Source: Tenebrio molitor (taxonomy: Eukaryota; Arthropoda; Insecta; Coleoptera; Tenebrionidae). Taken from it: 64,000 nt of DNA. A program made the position numbers and the translations under genes. The notes beneath the pieces are model-generated. The model did not search any database. It had not been told where the DNA came from and saw only the letters and a program-made list of their open reading frames with translations. Location of the stretch: assembly GCF_963966145.1 (NCBI RefSeq), contig NC_091047.1, positions 22,320,001 to 22,384,000 on the forward strand. The letters are read 5' to 3'. Positions 57,101 through 64,000 of this stretch are shown in pieces; within the stretch, counting starts at the first letter, position 1; each line of letters begins with the position of its first letter.

Positions 57101-60100
57101 TGACATTTTAGGACGCCTATGATTTAAAGTAAAAATCAAACTATTAAAAAAAACCGTTCACTTTTGGATGGCCGCGATAGTACCTATATCAGATATTTGT
57201 CAAATAAACCAACAAAACATATCCAGTTGCAGTGTTATAAATAACCGAATTAAAAAATTGTATTAATTGTACTGCCAACTTAAACAGTCCTTCTTGATCA
57301 CCCGGTATAAAATTGAGTGTTGGTACCAATGATCTTACAATTTACTCTAGATGCGCCGTAGCTGGGTCGGGCAATGCGATGAAGTGATTTCAACCATAAG
57401 AGTGAGGAGCATATGAATGAATGAGATTTAACAAAGAGATGCTGATTGTTACCACGTGACTATGGGCAACTTTCTGAACTTATATATTGGCTCTTATGGG
57501 GAAATTAATAAGAATTCTTACTAATTTGTAATAAAACAACTACACTGAAATTGAATCAAGTTTATTAGTATATTATGAAAAGATTAATAAATTATTAGGT
57601 ACAGTTGCGGCCGTTGAAATCTCAGACAGGAAAGATTTAAACACTCTGTATAAATTCCGAAATTTGATTAGCGTAAACAGGATTTTCATCAAGGATTATA
57701 AAGTCAGTGTCAGTATTTGACATATTAGGTCAGAATCGCGCGTAACTTTTGAAATGCCGCAATTATCTGATTTGCAAAAATGTGTTTGACTGAGGGACGG
57801 TGTGAGTATAAGAGCCATTGCGAGAGAAATTAATGTGGATAATGTTTTGAGTGACATTTTGAGAAACGTCACTTTCAATACCATTGACAAAGCTAAAAGT
57901 TTGGCGTTGTCAAAGTGTCTGAGTTTTCAACGGCCGCAACTGTACTACTTCTTAGAGTGGCAGAAACGTTTATTTTTTAGAGTAAAATAACAAACATGTA
58001 AGAATATAATTATAATGAAACAAAATTGACTTTGAACAGTGATGTCTAATACGTTTTTTAACTTCATTGATTTGCATATTCTTATGATGTATTCGTATTC
58101 TAAATATGAACATTTAATTCAGGAAAATAATTTTTTTGTTCGACACTGTCAGAATTTGAGAATTTTCTCCTGTGTGAACGAATTTTGATAAATGTCACAA
58201 CTTGTCAAAACGAAACGTCAAGCTAATTTTAAAGATTTTAAGCGATTTGGAGCCTTTAAGGGGCTCGTCGAACAAAAAAACGTTGTATTCAACTCGTTCT
58301 TGGGTAATCGAATGCAGGTTTTCACGGCCGTTGTCAATAGGGTTATTGTTTTCCGGGTTGTGCCGCGGTCGTCTGGATTGCTGGGTAGCTGACGTTTCAA
58401 TAGCCATGCTGCTATCTTCTTCGGAGCATCTTCGGAGCTTGTAAATAAACTGGTTTGGTGTTTGCGTGTTTGGTCTATTCCGTGTTGGACTATTTATATG
58501 GTTAGTGGTGGGAGCGGTCCCCGTGGGATTGGTGGTGGGGGTGGTAGGCGTGGCTCGGTGAGTGAAATTGGGGGGGGGGGGGGGGGCGTGCGTACATGGT
58601 CGAATAACGGAATTCCACGTGCTAGAAAGCTCAACACCTTGGTCTCTGTTGAAATTATTTGGATTTTTTCTAATCTCGATTGCTCCCCTCATTAATCTTT
58701 GATGGTATTTAGTTGTTTTAGCCAGAACTACTGTTTTTTCAAAGTCGAACGTGTGGTCTCCATCTTCGAATTTGTGTTCCGCCAATGCTGATTTCTCCTT
58801 GTCATACTGCTTGATGGCCCTACTATGTTCTTTTAATCGACATTGTATTGGACGTCCTGTTTGTCCGATGTAGCATTTCCCGCAAATCAATCCAGACGAC
58901 CGCGGCACAACCCGGAAAACAATAACCCTATCGTTCTTGGGCAAATTGAGCTTTTTTGGCACTCGTGGGCCTTTAAAACGCTCGTTTCACTCGCGTTTTA
59001 AAGTGGCTCACTCATGCCAAAAAAAGTCCAATTTACACGCGAACTCGTTAAATAAACTACAATTAATTTTTTTTTTAAATAACTTAAGCCTTAAGGCGGG
59101 AACAGATCAAGCGCGCCGATCCGCGTCGTGCCGTGCAAAACGTTCGCGAACGTTGCAGGCGCGGTCAGTTTGGGCGGGTTACCGAGCACAAACGCGCACG
59201 AACAAGCATTCGCAAACATTATCCGCCTGATGTCGGTACATCAAAGAAATCTGCTTGTTCGTGAGGGCTCGATTTGGACGGATTTTTTATGTTTGTCGGT
59301 GAATTCGTCAAGAGCGAACGCAAACAGCTGTCTAGATATCTCCAATTTAGTTAAAATGGAAGACGGTATTTTCGAATGAAACAAACGTACGAAACTCGGA
59401 ACCTCTCCGAACACAGTCAAACATCCGCGCATATGGTCAGTCTGGACAGTTCTTCAAACATACACGAATTTTGTTAGCAAACGTTTGCAAACGTTTTGCA
59501 CGGCACGGCGCGGATCGGCGCGCTTGATCTGTACCCGCCTTTATAAGAACGTTTCCAGCGAAATTTTTATTATTTTTAAAAATCATTTCTGCGATCTTGC
59601 ATATTTCTACAACAGAGACAAACAGTTTAATTAAACCTCCCCATCTTTTCGACTTAGTCTGGAAATTGAATTTTGGTTTAGGTACCAATTGAGAACATTC
59701 TGTACAATTAATTTTATTTTTCTTCAAACGTCCGTAAAATATGACATTGCATTGCTGCATTGATAATGCTAAAGTGTCACTTCATTGTCATGGCATTTAA
59801 CGAGCTGACCAGCGTCCATGAAGTTATTATCTCCGCTGACGAGCGTCCGTAAAGTTATTATCTCCGCTGAGGGCGTCCCTGAAGTTATTATCTCCGCTGC
59901 TGAGCGGCTGTAAAGTTATTATCTCCGCTGATGAGCGGCTGTAAAGTAAACTAGCTAAATCATTTGAAATTCCTACCTGGTTTCTTAACATGTCTTAAAT
60001 AATTTGTTATGAAGGTTTGAAGAAAAAATAGTACATATATGTTATTCGGAGCAAAAATGGTTTTATGTGCTGCGGCTGGTAGATTGGCGCCGAACGCAGT

Positions 60101-63100
60101 GAGGCAGACAAACCAGCCACACATAATATATGTACTATTTTCAGATTAGTAAATATAATTAATCAACTTAATAAGTACATAACATTTTTGTTTTACAATA
60201 CAAAAATTTCCGATAATAATGCGGAATCTGTGCCCCGAATGCTTGTAGCGTTTTAATTTTTTAATTTTCTGGCTATGTAGCCACAAATGTAGGTAATAAC
60301 ATCGTCAGTGTATTCTGAAATCCTTTTGACCTAATTGCGCAAAAAAAGGGTTCAATATGATCTTCACTTAATTTGTACGTTAATAAATACGAAAAAAAAA
60401 TTTTTTTCGATTATATACCTACCTTTCGATAATGAATTCTACTGAAAGTATGTTAATTATTATTAGTCCAATAAAGCCAGTTTTTTTTCTTTAAAAACCA
60501 TTTTCCACCCGACAGATTTTTCAAGTTTATGATGCACTTTTCAGCTTTAGCAAAGAATGCCTTAGTAATTTGTAGAAGTAATATTCACCTCTGAAAGAGG
60601 TTTTTTGAAAGGATTCTTACCAAGTGAATTTCGCGTACCTATTATGTACCTAGGTAGGGCCGGATTCACCAACGCCAGTTAAAGTTAACTGTACGTTAAA
60701 ATATACGAAAACATTGTTATAACAGTAGGTAACTAAAGGAACGAAGCATTTAAATCTACATTTAACTTTAACTGGCGTTGGTGAATCCCGCCCGACGCCC
60801 GAATAATTTATCAATTATGCGGCAACAGTTTACTGTTGCATCTGTATTATTTATAAAAGATGGGTGTTTTAGTGTTAAAGCGATTACAATGCTTATTACA
60901 ACACCTCGGTAAGAATAAGGAACACACAGTTGCTGCAGAATTGCAGAATGTTTTGCCCACGGTCCGCTAACTTTTATTCGCTGTCTCACTTCTATGTAAA
61001 AGTCAATGCCTCTCACTCTACGGCGCGTCTAGTTAGATATAACGTCATTGGTTGTTACGAAATTTCAGAATTCAAAAAGGAAATGTCACGTCGACCACGT
61101 CGTCTTCTCAAAGTTGAGACCAAACGCTTAATATTGACTTGTTTCGAGACATTTTATTGAAGCCAACAAAAAACAACTCACAAAGACGAACATCACCAAT
61201 CAAGTTAACTCTATTTGTGCTTTTTTGTTGTAGGTACATTTTGGCTAGTAAGTGCTGTAGTTTGATGCCTTCTGCCTTTTCATCTCCTATAAAACATGTT
61301 TCTAAACTTCGTGTTTCTTTCTGTCTGATTAGTTTTTATCTGAAAATATTTGTAAGTCCGTCTATCGATATTTTGAAACGACTTTTTAAACACTAGTTAA
61401 CATTTTGGGTCGTTTATGATGGTCTCATTACTAGGGGATTATTTACCTACCCTGTAACAAAAACTCTCGATGGTACCTGCGGATTATTGAGGATCGGTTA
61501 CTCACCACTTTTACGACAATCTTTGTTAGCGGGCAATAAACCACTGAAGGAAGCAAAAGGTCGTTTTAAAATATCGATAGACGCACTTTAGGTATTAATC
61601 AATGCAATTAATTGAAAGGTCTGATTACCTTTAGTAAAACCCAGACATTTTTCGCGTTTGTCTTACCGCCAAATGACCATTTCCTTCGTTCTTCATTTAT
61701 ATTGAGAATTGCATGAGGTGATTTTGAAGTTTTGGCATTGAATGATCTGTACCTGGATATAACCTCACTTTCCAACAGATGTGATCCCAGAATCAGACAG
61801 ACGTTTTTAGTTTCTCCTACTTCAAATATTGATTTCCGTTATTAATTTTGATAAATACATTGAAATCATTGCTTTATACTGTACTACTACTACCATTGTC
61901 AAGTTTTGACAATTCTGACATTTTCACATCATGTTCACACCACACAAATATGTATTTAGAGTAAAACGTAAAAACGTATGCTGCACACTGCTAAACAGCG
62001 CCTACTATTTTTTTAGTTGCGGTCACACTCAAAGTGAATAGATAATAATACATTTATTAGTTTCTTGTTTTATGATCCATTGTAGCTGATAAGAGCATGA
62101 TTACCTCATGACGTATAAAAGGCAGTAGAGCGGAAGAAAATGCGACTGTTGGCGCTAAGTAAAGTCCAAAAATGAGCCAAGGGTTGCCATACCAGCTCAT
62201 GGAATATCCAATTTTATCGGTAAGAAGTGATATTAAGACAGCGAAAACTGCTGCCGCGATCCATCCACCGATTATAGCGCCGAACGTCAAAGCAAAATAT
62301 TTTAGAGTTTGTTTGGAGTATCCTGGAATACGATGATGTAAAGTTTTGAGAAAAAAACTAGTGCAAAAACGATGATTCACCTATTTTGAAAGTGTGTACA
62401 CTAAAGGCAAAAATTGCCAATGAGAGTACAACGACCACGTAATTTACAACATGGGCCACAGTCTGGGTGTACGAGATCATAAATAGTCCCAAGAAATCGT
62501 AGAAGATAATTTTCCCTGGATTGTCTTTGGGATTTGATACTTCAGGTGCGTTGGCAAGACTGCGAACCAAAGAGAGTGTATTGTCCCCGACGTGCTGGAA
62601 GGAACCGAGAGGAATATGTTCAAAATCGTCATACTTAGTATGATAGCGATAGCCTTGTTTGAAGAACGCCATATCAAAACCTGTAACGATTCATTACTGG
62701 TTTCAGTTGTCAACAAACAATATTCCACTTTCCTACAAGCCCCCCGTAGTCCCTGAAAATTCTGAAATCGGTATCTGACGGAATGATATTGCTTTGGAAA
62801 ATCTCTTCACCGGCGGCTTGTCCATACGGATGCGGCACCTTAGAGTAATAAGTCAACAGCCACGGCGCCGCAGGTCCCGACTGGAACAAAATTATCTTCC
62901 CTCCGGCTCCTGTAGCCTCCAGATTAAGCAAGACTTTACAGTCCTTGGCCCACTTGTGCTTGGTAATGAAGCCATGTGAGGCTTGCAGACCTGTTTCTTC
63001 AGCTCCGTTAAACAAAAATATTAAATTGTTGAGCGGCCGTTTAGGTTCCCTCGACAATTTCCTCAACACCTCCAACATCGTCGCACAATTAATTCCGTCA

Positions 63101-63737
63101 TCGCTGCCTCCAGGACTTGTGGGCACCGAATCAAAATGCGCATTGATCAACACGCTCTGAGAAGCGTTATTAGCAGCGTGTAATTTCACGACAATGTTTT
63201 GCAAATTTGAGTAGGGTACTATTTTGCCAGAAGGTTTAGTCGGCAGGTAATGAGAGCCGCTAACCACTTGGATATCCAGTTCAACCTTCTGGTTCTTGTG
63301 CGCTCTTTGTATAATGAAATTAACTTCGCGTTTAAGAAAATCGACAGCTAAGACCTCGTTCTCGTAGCCCCCTGCTATGCGAGGTCCTATATCTGTCAAC
63401 AGTTTTAAATCGTGTCGCGCCCTTTCAGTTATGAAAGCATCGGGTTGAGATTGCTACAAGCGAATTAAAACGTTGACTCTTTTGCGAATATTCTGAATTT
63501 ACCTACCTCGTCCGCCAGATAAAGAGGAGTGGGCAGAATACTGTCGATCGTGTAAACAAGACCGTACAGACCTAACAACATTGCGATCGTTCCAAAAGCT
63601 ACAGCAATGGGGATGCTGTGGATACTGCTTCTCATTTTCTTGGAGCCGTCCAAGGCAACTGTTTCTTCATCACCCTCCATCATTAAATCGGCTCTCCGGC
63701 GCATTTTATGCGTGTTCTGAAGAAACTGACGAGTCAA
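54142..63737 (-). CDS. Ermp1: ERMP1 copy D, with 6.5-kb intron and GG donor
   Basis: Exons 63507-63737, 62742-63453, 62381-62680, 62105-62322, 55465-55642, 55229-55413, 55022-55174, 54662-54867, 54142-54610 join to 883 residues. Exon lengths and phases equal those of copy B apart from exons 1 and 9. Catalytic motifs are intact: NAHFDSV, GGSDDG, NGAEET, NLEAT and RYHTKYDD. The start at 63737 gives a longer N-terminus (residues 1-40) than copy B; in-frame ATGs at 63704 and 63683 are alternatives. As in copy B, the exon 2 donor is GG (62740-62741) instead of GT. The intron between exons 5 and 4 spans 55643-62104; in copies A-C it is 178-211 bases. Both intron ends still resemble the short paralogous intron, so this is one gene split by insertions, not two fragments. 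Confidence 0.85.
55776..56303. mobile_element. TA-flanked MITE with about 75-base inverted ends
   Basis: Ends gggtatttcacgagtgataa (inverted copy identical over 27 bases), then acccacaatacatttccaaa in both arms. TA lies at 55774-55775 and 56304-56305. First insertion in the expanded ERMP1 copy D intron. Confidence 0.85.
56562..57305. mobile_element. Mariner-type MITE, split by a nested element
   Basis: Ends cggggtgatcaagaaggact and inverted ccgggtgatcaagaaggact match for 31 of 33 bases, with TA at 56560-56561 and 57306-57307. Without the nested element (56678-57180) and its TA it would be about 240 bases. Confidence 0.85.
56678..57180. mobile_element. Nested TA-flanked element with transposase HTH (M5)
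   Basis: Ends caatcgcggccatccaaaag and inverted ctatcgcggccatccaaaag, with TA at 56676-56677 and 57181-57182. Inside, minus strand 57053-56841, is a frame starting MPHLTPIQTARAIAKLEENW and AAVAREL, the helix-turn-helix N-terminus of a Tc1/mariner transposase. The catalytic domain is deleted. Confidence 0.85.
57602..57942. mobile_element. TA-flanked element with HTH remnant (M6)
   Basis: Ends cagttgcggccgttgaaa and its inverse, with TA at 57600-57601 and 57943-57944. On the plus strand, about 57753-57840, a frame reads MPQLSDLQKCV, stop, LRDGVSIRAIAREINV, again a Tc1-type transposase N-terminus with the rest deleted. Confidence 0.8.
58131..59062 (+). repeat. Dispersed repeat, copy 4, interrupted
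   Basis: Left part 58131-58304 and right part 58931-59062 align with copies 2 and 3 on either side of a 626-base insertion (58305-58930). Confidence 0.85.
58305..58930 (-). mobile_element. Penelope-like element fragment with GIY-YIG endonuclease
   Basis: Flanked by an 11-base target duplication, tcgttcttggg, at 58294-58304 and 58931-58941. The minus-strand frame encodes CGKCYIGQTGRPIQCRLKEH, then ALAEHKFEDGDHTFDF and IEIRKNPNNFNRDQG, the C-terminal endonuclease of Penelope retroelements; the reverse transcriptase is missing. A perfect 43-base inverted repeat lies at 58338-58380 and 58888-58930, the latter ending exactly at the insertion border. A Pro-rich tail is encoded by a G-run (about 58571-58586). 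The frame runs without a stop into the flanking repeat. Confidence 0.85.
59094..59540. mobile_element. PIF/Harbinger-type MITE, TTA target duplication
   Basis: Inverted ends of about 51 bases (aggcgggaacagatcaagcg, inverse aggcgggtacagatcaagcg) lie between TTA at 59091-59093 and 59541-59543. It is GC-rich. A minus-strand frame (59241-59432) may be a transposon remnant, not identified. Confidence 0.85.
59809..59950 (+). repeat. 31-base tandem repeat, about 4.5 units
   Basis: The unit gtaaagttattatctccgct plus a variable gatgagcggct or gacgagcgtcc part repeats about 4.5 times. A small minisatellite inside the copy D intron. Confidence 0.85.
60025..60141. repeat. Foldback palindrome P13
   Basis: Arms aaaatagtacatatatgtta and inverted aaaatagtacatatattatg, then gtgctgcggctggt against its inverse. 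The left arm carries about 20 extra bases. Centre agattggcgccgaacgcagt. Confidence 0.65.
60657..60793. mobile_element. Short MITE, gggccggattcacc ends
   Basis: Inverted ends of about 33 bases (gattcaccaacgccagttaa on both sides). The target duplication is not evident. The ends resemble those of the element at 10388-10522 (gggccggtttca). Confidence 0.65.
60800..62040. other. Intronic DNA of ERMP1 copy D, nothing recognised
   Basis: ORFs at 60768-61016, 60930-61160 and 61139-61396 lack any recognisable domain. The last about 60 bases before 62104 resemble the short paralogous intron. Confidence 0.45.
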
Positions 63738-64000
63738 AGCGCATCCGTTTTATTAATTACAGTGAAAGATATGCGTGGAGGCGAGAAAATTACTTTTCCA
63801 CGCAGAATTAAACCGGTAGAATGTGGAGATTAACCGGGTATTAAAACTGATTTTGAGTATAAGTTTTATCTTGTCGAGCAATATTACGGCAAATAACACT
63901 TTGATATCACCAATTTTTTAAGTGTTTATTAATAAAAATTAATTTTAATTGTATTTACAATCAAGGGTCAATTATGCTGAGAAAATTACGAGAATGTTAC
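63738..64000. other. Upstream region of ERMP1 copy D
   Basis: No exon seen. The similarity to the 5' flanks of the other copies is not visible here, so the window may end before the duplicated flank or copy D may be the array edge. Confidence 0.35.

Noticed and set aside
58462..58695. Gly-rich plus-strand ORF in the Penelope fragment
   Set aside because: Antisense reading of the Pro-rich tail and G-run of the endonuclease frame.
59809..59950. CRISPR-like regular repeats
   Set aside because: Direct tandem units without spacers, in a eukaryotic intron; a minisatellite.
62477..62728. Alternative splice of ERMP1 copy D using GTAGGA after the GG donor
   Set aside because: It shifts the frame and ends in a stop within exon 3; it would not give ERMP1.

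Overview
This window is nuclear DNA of an insect, most likely a beetle (inference from the gene set: an insect odorant-binding protein, short signal-peptide proteins, and tandem copies of the ER metallopeptidase ERMP1). It is AT-rich with GT-AG introns, TATA-box promoters on small secreted-protein genes, and a very dense load of mobile-element remnants. There is no operon structure, CRISPR array or rRNA, and I saw no intact tRNA.

Layout. 1-6.95 kb: a glycine-rich secreted protein (minus) and a four-exon odorant-binding protein with a huge low-complexity insert (plus). 7-15.5 kb: no intact gene; transposase fragments, foldback elements and an isolated nuclease-like ORF inside a palindrome. 15.6-18.85 kb: a 77-residue secreted peptide gene (plus), convergent with AIMP3/EEF1E1 (minus), an accessory subunit of the multi-tRNA-synthetase complex whose exons are too short to appear as long ORFs. 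19-31.8 kb: a transposon graveyard with hAT-, mariner- and foldback-type MITEs, a CR1-like LINE fragment, a probable solo LTR, a 5'-truncated LINE with target-site duplication, and a mitochondrial EF-Tu processed pseudogene. 32.0-33.65 kb: the mitochondrial ATP synthase gamma subunit gene (plus).

33.97-63.74 kb: four tandem ERMP1 copies, all on the minus strand, called A, B, C and D here. All share nine exons with the same phases. A is a pseudogene (5' truncation, two indels, a MITE inside an exon). B and D have full-length frames (872 and 883 codons) but carry GG instead of GT at the donor of exon 2. C has a normal GT there but has lost the ancestral ATG. One intron of D has grown from about 0.2 kb in its paralogs to about 6.5 kb by accumulation of transposons. 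Flanking DNA was duplicated with the genes, so the copies serve as empty-site controls for several insertions.

The genes do not form one pathway: ATP synthase gamma and AIMP3 are housekeeping, the small secreted proteins and the OBP are extracellular, and the ERMP1 copies encode polytopic ER membrane M28 metallopeptidases. The most unusual signals are the shared-donor defect and transposon remodelling of the ERMP1 array, the OBP insert, a group of palindromes with unrelated arms but a similar centre, and a set of TA-flanked MITEs sharing a CTATNGCGG-type end.
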